Below are positions 10,001 to 16,787 of a stretch of 64,000 bases of DNA, piece after piece; positions within the stretch are counted from its first letter, which is position 1; each line of letters starts with the position of its first letter. The notes below the pieces were generated by a model. That model was not told where the DNA came from, searched no databases, and was given only the letters and a program-made list of their open reading frames with translations. The translations under genes and the position numbers were made by a program. This stretch comes from Argyresthia goedartella (taxonomy: Eukaryota > Arthropoda > Insecta > Lepidoptera > Argyresthiidae), in NCBI GenBank assembly GCA_949825045.1, contig OX463836.1:16778329-16842328 (forward strand). The letters are read 5' to 3'.

Positions 10001-10551
10001 AAACACATTTATATAATTTTCATTACTCAGTAATGAAAAAAATTTATGACAAGAACATCCAACTATGTTACACAGATACAGATAGCCTTCTGTATCTTAT
10101 AAATACAGAGGATATTTATGAAGACATGAAAAAACATATTAAATATTTTGATACTAGTAATTTTAAGTGTGACAATGTGTACAATATGCCATGTTTAAAT
10201 AAACAAATTCCAGGATATTTTAAAGATGAGATGAGTGGGGATGTTATTTCAGAATTTGTGGGCTTAAGAGCCAAGTTGTATTGTATAGAGACAAATAAAA
10301 ACTGTTCAGTTAAGAAAGCCAAGGGTGTGAAAAAATGTGTTGTAAAAAAATTGGATATTAATAAATATAAGGATGCTTTATTTAAAAACATAGAATTTAA
10401 AGATTCAATGTATTTTATACGATCTAAAAATCACTGTGTCTATACACAAAAAGTAAATAAGGTTGTTTTAAATGCAAATGATGATAAAAGACAGATATTA
10501 AATGGAAGTTTTAAAACATTGCCCTGGGGACATTATTCCACTATATTTTAA
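7048..10551 (+). CDS. polB: Polinton protein-primed DNA polymerase B
   Basis: A 1167-residue family B DNA polymerase of the protein-primed type, which replicates the Polinton genome from its termini. An N-terminal C2H2-like finger (YCQECQAYVSRLSSHKKSSIH) is followed by a second near residue 310 (CDECFMYFS, then H, C). The proofreading exonuclease shows YGDFES near 360 and FHNLSGYD near 500. Between them lies a Cys/His-rich segment, CHICK then DHDHFTGKFRG and NSCNLNC (about 453-492), resembling an endonuclease VII-type zinc/HNH fold often seen in this family. The polymerase carries YVSSPSLSWDAM near 690, motif A FDCVNLYG near 753, motif B KKQNNSIFGKT near 900 and motif C YTDTDS near 1008. It is full length with all catalytic motifs kept. 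ATG at 7048 follows an AT-rich leader. Confidence 0.97.
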   Translation: MVYCQECQAYVSRLSSHKKSSIHKSNCLIRTELSNVKIIATAFRNRIISYRVNPEKEYLVPDFFLSDNYSTVSNLISTLLRKHRSLKVNIELFITYNLPKDNTQSLKSFNTKYTMVLQSTDISVLYHDLSNLLLMKCLEFEHAESGWTIESVSHLEINIAKFSPLKAGSYIPLPKSIQNTKSCLNIKNNDEYCFLWSIVAHLYPAKNNPNRLSSYPHFSNFFNTSGMSFPPSFKCIKWFERHNTGVSVNIYGLDEHGSITGPLYKTLRRRVEHVNLLFISCKSKNHFCLIKDMGKLLHNQLTKHKSRIHLCDECFMYFSTEEKLASHNCAGIQTVLPEEGSKTGFSNYERTQRIPIVIYGDFESLLREYSDKHKSTHVENVQVHEATCFGYFICCKSNPELNDYVSYRGSNCSQKFCESICKDLLRLHKILSVQREMTPLTEEEKLRVENTTNCHICKKSFSLEDTKVLDHDHFTGKFRGPAHNSCNLNCKTCPFIPIIFHNLSGYDCHLFIVELSKICGRIKLLPKNKEKYISFTKFIPLDRQHTAQLKFVDSLNFLDSSLDNLIKTLETEDFINLKSFYEDEKMFNLARRKGVFCYDYVDSWDRYNETTLPDRNKFYNKLTSEIITNDDYNHAMNVWETFGMKTLGDYTDFYLKCDVLLLSDVFEKFRFMSLNHYNLDPCHYVSSPSLSWDAMQLYTGVELDLISDVEIYQMFEKGIRGGLAQCSRRYAKANNKYLSDYKPNISSNYLMYFDCVNLYGYVMMSKLPTGNFRFLKENELINFNVMTISSHSDTGFILEVDLHYPSEIHDNHADLPFAAEQLKVPFPLGKNIKLVSNLFDKYKYVIHYVHLQKCLEHGLQLLKIHRVLSFDQRAFLEPYITLNTTLRQNAKSEFEKNFFKKQNNSIFGKTIENKRKQVDVKLINIWSDSSNKTNKYIGAEKYISAPNFKNLAIISKDLVVIQMEPSKVILDKPIYVGFSILDLAKTHLYNFHYSVMKKIYDKNIQLCYTDTDSLLYLINTEDIYEDMKKHIKYFDTSNFKCDNVYNMPCLNKQIPGYFKDEMSGDVISEFVGLRAKLYCIETNKNCSVKKAKGVKKCVVKKLDINKYKDALFKNIEFKDSMYFIRSKNHCVYTQKVNKVVLNANDDKRQILNGSFKTLPWGHYSTIF

Positions 10552-10591
10552 GAAATAACCTGCTGTTGTAAATTAATTAAAAAAAATAAAC

Positions 10592-10654
10592 AAAATTTAA
10601 CCATGTTATATCTAAAGTGGAATCATCACTTTAGATATAATGTTGTTAAATTTT
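10592..10654. terminator. Long hairpin just after polB
   Basis: Arms 10606-10619 and 10627-10640 are perfectly complementary over 14 bases around a 7-base loop. Outer arms 10592-10601 and 10645-10654 pair for another 10. It lies 40 bases after the polB stop between convergent genes, so a role in 3'-end formation or as a boundary is possible but unproven. Confidence 0.5.
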
Positions 10655-10817
10655 GCGGTTTAACTTTGTAAAAATAACCAAATGAGGTTTTATGTATTTG
10701 TAGTTAATATAATTTGCTCCATGTACTGTTGATATTTACTCGCTTATTCCAATAAAATAATATTGTTTAACCTTATTGTTTGTATCATTTATTGAAACCC
10801 TCCAGTTCCTTAACAAT

Positions 10818-10920
10818 GTAGAGCTTGTCTTATCTCAAATGACGCACCACCTCATTTCTCATACAAGCAGATGGAGTTTAAAGTGGAGAGGCATGTCATT
10901 TGAGCTGAGACAAGCTCTAC
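10818..10920. repeat. Short foldback repeat, 26-bp arms
   Basis: GTAGAGCTTGTCT at the left and its complement AGACAAGCTCTAC at the right, with about 26-base arms and two mismatches, enclose some 50 bp. It could be a small MITE, but no target duplication is clear. Confidence 0.65.
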
Positions 10921-11121
10921 TTTGTAAATTTTTATCTACTGAAGTTTTTATCTATCCTAGTTAAAATCTCATTAAATAAATTAAACACAAACTTTTAAAT
11001 ATCAATTTATTCACATTTACATTTACATGGGATATATTTATTAGATAAAATAGTATGAAGTCATCGTATACTAGAATAAGGTGAGATAGCTAACATAAAT
11101 AACAAAAACTACTTATTGATA

Positions 11122-11520
11122 TTAATTATCACTATTATCACATATTTTTTTTGAAATTTTTCTAATTAAATTCTCAGTCTCTTCGAGTACATCCTCATAT
11201 AAATTTTTTACCACATATTGCACAACAACATTTCTATTCTTATTTCGTTCGTCTAGTGCCTCGATTTCAATTTTTATAACACATGATCCCGAAGCATTTT
11301 CTTTTTTAATAAAGGAAGCATCATTCAGTTTCCTTTTTTTAGGGGCAATGGTTTTTTCCTTCTTCTTGGATTCCAACCATGCTATCCTCCTATTTTCAGC
11401 TTTATCTAGCCAAGCGTTTACATCTTGACCTTCACCCCCAACACCGAACTCATCAATCAAACTAGGGTCCACAGCTGGGGGGCTAACATTGTAGTAGTTG
11501 AAGACAGAGTTCTCCGACAT
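11122..11520 (-). CDS. Uncharacterised antisense gene, basic nuclear-type protein
   Basis: A 132-residue protein on the strand opposite to all other Polinton genes. The ATG at 11518-11520 lies two bases inside an exon that begins right after a TTTCAG acceptor. A matching GTGAGT donor at 11611-11616 (minus strand) defines a 94-bp intron in the 5' untranslated region. An open frame continuing upstream to 11706 crosses this intron and is out of phase when spliced, so the inner start is preferred. The protein has an aromatic/acidic N-terminus (SVFNYYNVSPP), a central KKKEKTIAPKKRKLND nuclear-type signal and a charged, probably helical C-terminus (about 80-132). No family is recognised. It may be a regulator or DNA-binding accessory of the element. 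Confidence 0.6.
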   Translation of the reverse strand: MSENSVFNYYNVSPPAVDPSLIDEFGVGGEGQDVNAWLDKAENRRIAWLESKKKEKTIAPKKRKLNDASFIKKENASGSCVIKIEIEALDERNKNRNVVVQYVVKNLYEDVLEETENLIRKISKKICDNSDN

Positions 11521-12072
11521 TTCTGAAACAACATTCACATGTTTTTTAAAACTTACTGCAGCAATGATTTGAAGTATAATATTATTTTTAAACAGACATG
11601 TAAAATAGGTACTCACTTGTAAATAATAAAGTTGCTTGAATAGTTTATTAGATCCTTGAGACTGGAAGTAATCCCTCAGAGCTCTAAGACACTTAGATGT
11701 GCACACTGATTAGGTTAAATATACACTGATATAAAATAAACTGCTTGTGATGAGTATAGACTGAGCGAGGGGAAGGGAGGGTTGTTTAGGTTTTGTTAAT
11801 ATAAAAGGAGATCTGCTGACGTAAGTAAAGATGAAACTTAAAACGGATACATTTTCTAGGAATTTCAGAAACTAATCAAACTTTTATAAGTATTCAATAA
11901 CATAATAATATACATACATACATACATACATACATATGCTTGAACCTTTTCACCTAAGAGGGGTAGGCATAGACTAAAGATCTTCATTTGCTATGATCCT
12001 GGTATACTATATGAAATCTATTCTTATGCAAACAATAAATACACATGCTATTTAATGTATTAATAGCTCATT
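11521..12072. other. Divergent intergenic region (5' intron, putative promoters, TACA microsatellite)
   Basis: This separates the antisense gene from the ATPase gene, so promoters for both directions should lie here. It contains the 94-bp untranslated-region intron (11523-11616) and a (TACA)n run at 11911-11936. No TATA element is certain in the AT-rich sequence. Confidence 0.5.
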
Positions 12073-12777
12073 ATGTCATCAGAAACTAAAATGAAGTTAA
12101 TCAAACAACCCGTTTCTTTAAATATTTGTGAAATAAAAGTTGATAAAAATACTAACACTTTTAGACATAGCATTCTTTTACCAAATTCCATTCGCTGCAT
12201 AATATGCGGTCCATCGAATTGTGGAAAAACAAATGTAATGATAAGTTTGTTATTAAATGAAAATGGGTTAAAATTTCATAACATTTATCTTTATTCGAAA
12301 ACAGCTTTCCAGCCAAAATATCTATTTTTAGAGGAAGTGATAAGATACATTCCAGAAATTAAATTGTTCCTGTTCCAAGATGAAAAAAATGTTATTCCAC
12401 CCCACGATGCTTTGACAAAATCAATATTTATTTTTGATGATGTAGTCTGTGAAAATCAGAGTGATATACGTAATTATTTTTCCATGGGTCGACATAAAAA
12501 AATTGATTGTTTTTATTTATCGCAAACTTACTCAAAAATACCTAAGCAGTTGATTCGAGATAATGCTAATTTATTAGTTATCTTCAAACAAGATGATGTA
12601 AATTTAAAACATATTTATGATGAGCATGTCAATTCTGATATGAGTTGGCATAGATTTAAATCAATGGCTACTGATATATGGAAAGAAAAATACGCATGTT
12701 TAATAATTAACAAAGATTGTGAGCTAGATAAGGGAAGGTACAGGAAATATTTTGATATATTTATTAAATTAGAATAA
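12073..12777 (+). CDS. Packaging ATPase (FtsK/HerA, A32-like)
   Basis: A 234-residue P-loop ATPase of the FtsK-HerA group, which in Polintons and related dsDNA viruses drives genome packaging into capsids. Walker A is GPSNCGKT near residue 46. Walker B is FIFDDVV near 120, preceded by hydrophobic residues. A sensor-like YLSQTYSKIPKQLIRDNANLLVIF region follows, characteristic of A32-like ATPases. The length fits the family. It is the first of the plus-strand genes that run to the right end. Confidence 0.94.
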   Translation: MSSETKMKLIKQPVSLNICEIKVDKNTNTFRHSILLPNSIRCIICGPSNCGKTNVMISLLLNENGLKFHNIYLYSKTAFQPKYLFLEEVIRYIPEIKLFLFQDEKNVIPPHDALTKSIFIFDDVVCENQSDIRNYFSMGRHKKIDCFYLSQTYSKIPKQLIRDNANLLVIFKQDDVNLKHIYDEHVNSDMSWHRFKSMATDIWKEKYACLIINKDCELDKGRYRKYFDIFIKLE

Positions 12778-12869
12778 AAGGATTATATATTACTGTCATT
12801 AGAAAAAAAATACCACTATAGTGCAAGCTATAAGAACGAACAGAAGTGTACAATTATTAGTACTTTAAA

Positions 12870-13691
12870 ATGGATGTAGATATAAAAAAACAAATAATAA
12901 AATCAGTAAGGAATATTAAAAATAAATTAAAAATACTGAAAGAGGAAGAAGATATTTCAGAACGTAAACAACGTAAGATATTAAAACCCATTACTGATCC
13001 GTTAGAGTCGATAGTCTCGATACATAAAAACGAAGAGAATAAAAACAATCAAATGGAAGCTTCCAATGAGAATAATGATGATTACTTTAGCTCATGTACA
13101 AGTGACACTAGTATGCATACTGAAGATGAATTAGATGATAGTATTTTCCATGATGAAAGGAATAAAAACATTACTTATGGTATAAGAAACGAAGGAGGCA
13201 AAGTACTAATAGGAAACGTTCCCATCGTAATAAAGAAAACTGAAGATAGTTCAGTGTTTAGTATTAAAGATAAAAGCTATGTCATTACTCCAGGTCTATC
13301 AGAGTTGTTGTTTGAAAATAAACCTAAGATAGATTTGATCACAGAACAAGATAGGTTACTATATAAAGATATTTTAATTGCTACTAATGCACATAGAAGA
13401 GGATTTATTCCATCAGGACAAATACAAGGTAATTCAGGAATAAAATATTCAAAAATAATTAAGCCTTTATTTCTTGAAACTGAAACAAAAAAAGTACAAC
13501 AAGGTGGTAGTTTACCAATATTAAAAAAATATAAATCAAATACTGATTTAGTATACTGGGACAATCCTAATGAACTTATTGATAGGTTAAAACTTTTAGT
13601 TGCCTCAAAGAGTGCAGGAAATACCAATCATGATAATGAAATAATTTCTATAATAGAGGAATTAAAAGAAGCAGGTATTATTAGAGAATAA
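12870..13691 (+). CDS. Polinton-associated protein with conserved C-terminal domain, function unknown
   Basis: 273 residues. The N-terminal 100 are charged and probably disordered, with a helical Lys/Glu segment (about 1-50) and an acidic patch (DELDDSIFHDE). A middle domain follows (about 105-175), then HRRGFIPSG and a C-terminal block with YWDNPNELIDRLKLLVAS and NEIISIIEELKEAGII. From memory, this last block recurs in arthropod Polinton ORFs of unknown role. It lies between the ATPase and the integrase. A structural or scaffolding function is possible, but nothing in the sequence shows a catalytic site. Confidence 0.8.
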   Translation: MDVDIKKQIIKSVRNIKNKLKILKEEEDISERKQRKILKPITDPLESIVSIHKNEENKNNQMEASNENNDDYFSSCTSDTSMHTEDELDDSIFHDERNKNITYGIRNEGGKVLIGNVPIVIKKTEDSSVFSIKDKSYVITPGLSELLFENKPKIDLITEQDRLLYKDILIATNAHRRGFIPSGQIQGNSGIKYSKIIKPLFLETETKKVQQGGSLPILKKYKSNTDLVYWDNPNELIDRLKLLVASKSAGNTNHDNEIISIIEELKEAGIIRE

Positions 13692-13741
13692 ATAGAGCGT
13701 AAACTTTTTCATTAAACTAGTTTATTACTGACGGGCTAGCG

Positions 13742-14032
13742 ATGAACATCGATAAGTTTGGACATCATGTATTTAAACGACTGAAAATGGATAGTCACTC
13801 AGATTATCTGATTTGTAGTATGACTGATGGATCTTTAAATAAGCTCCTTAAAAATATTGTAAATCCAGTAGATGCTGGAGATTGTGTGAACAAACAATAT
13901 GTTGATAAGAATATAGAGAGCTTAGAAATTAAACTCAAATCAATAAACCAAAATCTGGCACAAATTGGATCAGAAATCAACAGTATCAAACAAAGTATAG
14001 AGTCAGTGAAACAGAAAATTAAAAAAAAATGA
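13742..14032 (+). CDS. Small coiled-coil protein upstream of integrase
   Basis: 96 residues. A short N-terminal region (MNIDKFGHHVFKRL) is followed by NPVDAGDCVNKQYVDKNI, a pattern also found in trimeric fibre-like stalk proteins. A C-terminal heptad-rich coiled coil (about 58-93, with regular I/L spacing) ends KKK. Its stop codon overlaps the integrase start as ATGA, so the two are probably translated from one message. A fibre or oligomerising structural role is an inference only. Confidence 0.78.
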   Translation: MNIDKFGHHVFKRLKMDSHSDYLICSMTDGSLNKLLKNIVNPVDAGDCVNKQYVDKNIESLEIKLKSINQNLAQIGSEINSIKQSIESVKQKIKKK

Positions 14033-14967
14033 GTAAAGAAATTGTAGTGAAAGAAATACATAAGCAAGCAAGAAAAAATTTTCCAAGAAGACATGTTGTG
14101 ATGAAAGACATTGATGATTTATGGCAAGCTGATCTAATCGACATGCAATCTATTTCTAGAGAAAATTCTAATTTCAAATACATATTGACTGTTATTGATG
14201 TCTTTTCAAAGTATGCTTGGGTATATCCTTTAAAACAAAAGAATATGGAACAAACATTTAAAGCATTCCAACATTTATTTAGTAAAAATCGTATTCCTAA
14301 AAATTTGCAAACTGATTTAGGAACTGAATTTTACAACAAGAAACTTAAAACATTGTTCAATCATTATAATATAAATCATTACTCAACATATTCTACTAAG
14401 AAAGCTTCTGTAGTAGAAAGATTTATTAGAACCTTTAAAGGTATTATGTATAGATATTTTAGTTTAAAAGGAAACTATGTTTGGTTTAGTCATGATATTC
14501 TTTCAAAATTAATAGAAATGTATAATGGCAGAATGCATAGAACAATAGGTTTGAAACCCAATCAAGTAAATGCAAGTCATAAAGAACAGATATTGCAAAA
14601 ATATAAAAATAATATACGTTTAGATAAAAGGTTCATACAAAATAAAACTATACTTAAGTTTGGAGATTATGTGCGTATAAGTAAGTATAAAGGAACTTTT
14701 GAAAAAGGGTATACACCAAATTGGTCGACAGAAATATTTAAAATTATAAAAATCCAGAACACAGACCCTGTCACTTATCTCCTAGAAGATGCTAAAAAAA
14801 ATCCTATATTAGGATCGTTCTATATTCAAGAATTACAAAAAACTAGACATCCTGATATTTATCTTGTTGAAAAAGTCATAAAAAAGAATGGAAATAAGCT
14901 ATTCGTAAAATGGTTAGGTTTGCCTTCTAATGAAAACTGTTGGATAGATAAATCAAAAGTTTTATAA
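14029..14967 (+). CDS. Polinton retroviral-type integrase with chromodomain
   Basis: 312 residues of the RVE/DDE integrase superfamily, which inserts the element and generates 6-bp duplications. The catalytic triad is visible: Asp in WQADLID (about 33), Asp in QTDLGTEF (about 95) and Glu in VVERF (about 130). A C-terminal chromodomain (about 275-312, YLVEKVI to VKWLGLPSNENCWI) should target modified chromatin. The start overlaps the preceding gene by four bases. The zinc domain usual in other integrases is reduced or absent at the N-terminus. It looks intact and matches the GATGCA duplication seen at the element ends. Confidence 0.96.
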   Translation: MSKEIVVKEIHKQARKNFPRRHVVMKDIDDLWQADLIDMQSISRENSNFKYILTVIDVFSKYAWVYPLKQKNMEQTFKAFQHLFSKNRIPKNLQTDLGTEFYNKKLKTLFNHYNINHYSTYSTKKASVVERFIRTFKGIMYRYFSLKGNYVWFSHDILSKLIEMYNGRMHRTIGLKPNQVNASHKEQILQKYKNNIRLDKRFIQNKTILKFGDYVRISKYKGTFEKGYTPNWSTEIFKIIKIQNTDPVTYLLEDAKKNPILGSFYIQELQKTRHPDIYLVEKVIKKNGNKLFVKWLGLPSNENCWIDKSKVL

Positions 14968-15072
14968 GCAAAATATACAAGTTACATTCTCATTCTGATA
15001 ATACCTCTTCGAAAAGAAACATCTTTTCATACAATTTTTATAAATAGTATTTTACAATTCGTTTAGATTACA

Positions 15073-15558
15073 ATGGTGATGCAAAAATCAAAAACAAATC
15101 AAAAAAAATGTATTAATAAAAATGACAAAAATAATATCAAAAAAGGCACTGGAATGAAAAAAACTTTTAAAAATATAGTTTCAATTACAAAAAAGCATAT
15201 AAAAAAATTTAAACCTCAATGCAAAAAGGCAGCTATCGAACTCGCCATGGCTGTTGTTAAAGAATTGGGTTCAGATTCAGATGAGTCTGTGATTACCCCG
15301 CGTGTGATACCTATCCCAAAAGTTGGAGGATTCTTGCCATTGATACCGATATTTGCTGGACTGTCTGCTGCTGGTGGTTTGGCTGGAGGGGCAGCTGGCA
15401 TTGCTAAAGCAGTTAATGCTATTAAATGCGCTAAGGAACGCTTGAAAGAATTAAAACGACATAACAAGAAAATGGAAACACTGTGTATAGGAAAAGGATT
15501 ATGTCTCAAAGAGCGTGGTGATGGTTTGGGAATTTATGTAAATAATAAAAAAAACTAA
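15073..15558 (+). CDS. Virion core / membrane-active-like protein upstream of protease
   Basis: 161 residues. The N-terminal third is very lysine-rich and suits DNA binding. A block with PRVIPIPKVGGFLP is followed by a Gly/Ala-rich hydrophobic segment (about 88-115, IPIFAGLSAAGGLAGGAAG) that could insert in membranes or pack in the capsid. The C-terminus repeats a GKGLCL / GLGIYV pattern. Such proteins, of the adenovirus core or membrane-lytic type, sit near the protease in Polintons and may be its substrates. The frame ends at TAA 15556-15558, immediately after A_AAA_AAC, with the protease open in the -1 frame. Assignment is by context and composition. Confidence 0.75.
   Translation: MVMQKSKTNQKKCINKNDKNNIKKGTGMKKTFKNIVSITKKHIKKFKPQCKKAAIELAMAVVKELGSDSDESVITPRVIPIPKVGGFLPLIPIFAGLSAAGGLAGGAAGIAKAVNAIKCAKERLKELKRHNKKMETLCIGKGLCLKERGDGLGIYVNNKKN
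15549..15555 (+). promoter_or_regulatory. Candidate -1 ribosomal frameshift site (A_AAA_AAC)
   Basis: The zero frame reads A_AAA_AAC, then TAA. A -1 slip here would enter the protease frame, which has no ATG near its expected N-terminus but is open from 15549. The heptamer is a known efficient retroviral slippery site. No clear pseudoknot is seen within 60 bases downstream. The alternative is loss of one A from a homopolymer in a formerly fused gene. Confidence 0.5.
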
Positions 15559-15926
15559 ATCATAGGCTACCCAAGAGAGCGCTTACTAATATAGATTTAC
15601 TTAAATATGGTCAAAACATTCCATTTTTCAGAGGAGTGTTTATGAGGGATGATTTACCTCAGCATCCATTAAAAAAGGAATGTGCTATTATGAATCTTGA
15701 CAATTCTGAGAATGCTGGAACTCATTGGGTAGCCTATGCAAAATTAGATAATTATGTAGAGTATTATGATAGTTATGGTAATTTAAAGCCACCAGAAGAA
15801 TTAATCAAATACATAGGACCAAATATATTTTATAATTATGATAACGATCAGAAACGTAACACATACAAATGTGGTCATTTATGTTTAAAGTTTTTAAATG
15901 CCTTTTGGGATCTAAATAAATACTGA
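15555..15926 (+). CDS. Adenain-like cysteine protease (maturation protease)
   Basis: A C48-type cysteine protease that in Polintons and adenoviruses processes capsid proteins. The frame shows the N-terminal PKRALTNIDLLKY and FFRGVFMRDDLP segments, the catalytic His in GTHWVAY, the acidic residue in YYDSYG, the oxyanion Gln in NDQKR and the nucleophile Cys in KCGHLCLKF. The N-terminal part lies before any ATG (first in-frame GTG 15636, ATG 15642), so the protein needs either -1 frameshifting from the preceding gene or a non-AUG start. About 124 residues from 15555, slightly short but with the full catalytic set. Confidence 0.9.
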   Translation, partial: LNHRLPKRALTNIDLLKYGQNIPFFRGVFMRDDLPQHPLKKECAIMNLDNSENAGTHWVAYAKLDNYVEYYDSYGNLKPPEELIKYIGPNIFYNYDNDQKRNTYKCGHLCLKFLNAFWDLNKY

Positions 15927-15937
15927 GTACTTTACGT

Positions 15938-16642
15938 TTGAGTTCAGTTGTTGCAATGTCTGTGACTCTAACAATCGTTGGTAATAAATCTATTCTCCAA
16001 TCTGAATTTACATCTCCTTTGAGTTTAGATGGTAATTATGAGTGTGGTTTATTATTTTTTTCCACATTCAATTCAATTCCTAACATACATGAAAGCAATA
16101 ACGTATTTGCATATGGGAATAATGATGTGATAAAAATTCCAAATGGCATTTATGATTTATCTGCTTTAAATGAATATATAAAATCGAAAATGGAGAATTG
16201 TAACATTATGATTCATCCAAATAACAATACTTTAAAATGTTCTTTATTTTGCACTAAACCAATTGATTTTCGCGTGAAAAATAGTATCGGTGCAATGCTT
16301 GGATTCTCGAGTACGATTTTGGAAGCGAATAAATGGCATGATTCAACTCATCCAGTGAACATTATACCAGCGTCTGTGATACGAGTCGAATGTGATCTAA
16401 TACAGGGCTCTTTTACAAATGGTTCACCTACACATATAATACATGAATTTGTGCTTAATATTCCATCAGGATATCAAGTTATTGAAGTACCAAAAAACGT
16501 TATTTATTTCCCAATAAAAAATAAATACATTTCATCAGTAACATTAAAAATTTTGGATTTAGAGGGAAACCTAATTAATTTTAACAACGAAAAAATTCAA
16601 CTGCGTCTTCATCTAAGGAAAAGAAATGATAGTCTTCAATGA
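15938..16642 (+). CDS. Penton-like minor capsid protein
   Basis: 234 residues matching the single jelly-roll minor capsid (penton) protein of Polintons. Conserved features are the FFSTFNSIPNI strand near residue 40, IPNGIYDLSALNEYI, NNTLKCSLF, IGAMLGFS, NGSPTHIIHEFVLNIPSGYQ and the closing EKIQLRLHLRK. It forms capsid vertices with the major capsid protein encoded just downstream. An alternative start seven codons in (MSVTL) is equally plausible. It overlaps the small ORF at 16626 by 17 bases. Confidence 0.9.
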   Translation: MSSVVAMSVTLTIVGNKSILQSEFTSPLSLDGNYECGLLFFSTFNSIPNIHESNNVFAYGNNDVIKIPNGIYDLSALNEYIKSKMENCNIMIHPNNNTLKCSLFCTKPIDFRVKNSIGAMLGFSSTILEANKWHDSTHPVNIIPASVIRVECDLIQGSFTNGSPTHIIHEFVLNIPSGYQVIEVPKNVIYFPIKNKYISSVTLKILDLEGNLINFNNEKIQLRLHLRKRNDSLQ

Positions 16643-16787
16643 TAATCATGATGTCTATAAAATAAACAAAAATAATAAATCTAAAGCCATTATCAAGAGC
16701 AACGTGAAACAAACCACACGTAAAAAGTTAAAAATAATTACAAAAAGTAATAAGGAATTTCTTCAAACTTTGGGGTTTAAAATATGA
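16626..16787 (+). CDS. Conserved-looking 53-residue basic protein between penton and major capsid genes
   Basis: A short ORF starts inside the end of the penton gene (17-base overlap) and ends in an ATGA overlap with the major capsid start. It encodes 53 residues: an acidic/hydrophobic first ten (MIVFNDNHDV), then very Lys/Asn-rich, ending KEFLQTLGFKI. The tight overlaps on both sides argue for a translated gene. The NKEFLQTLGF tail is reminiscent of small proteins placed before capsid genes in other Polintons, from memory. A packaging or core role is speculative. Confidence 0.65.
   Translation: MIVFNDNHDVYKINKNNKSKAIIKSNVKQTTRKKLKIITKSNKEFLQTLGFKI

Larger units (their letters stand above)
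10552..11121. other. Intergenic region between convergent genes, with two foldbacks
   Basis: No gene is supported. The region separates polB (plus) from the antisense gene ending at 11122 (minus). It holds the inverted repeats at 10592-10654 and 10818-10920 and AATAAA signals (for example near 10752) that could end polB transcripts. Confidence 0.6.

Noticed and set aside
11521..11706. Upstream extension of the antisense Polinton gene to 11706
   Set aside because: It reads through a donor/acceptor pair and is out of phase if spliced; the ATG at 11520 fits the exon better.
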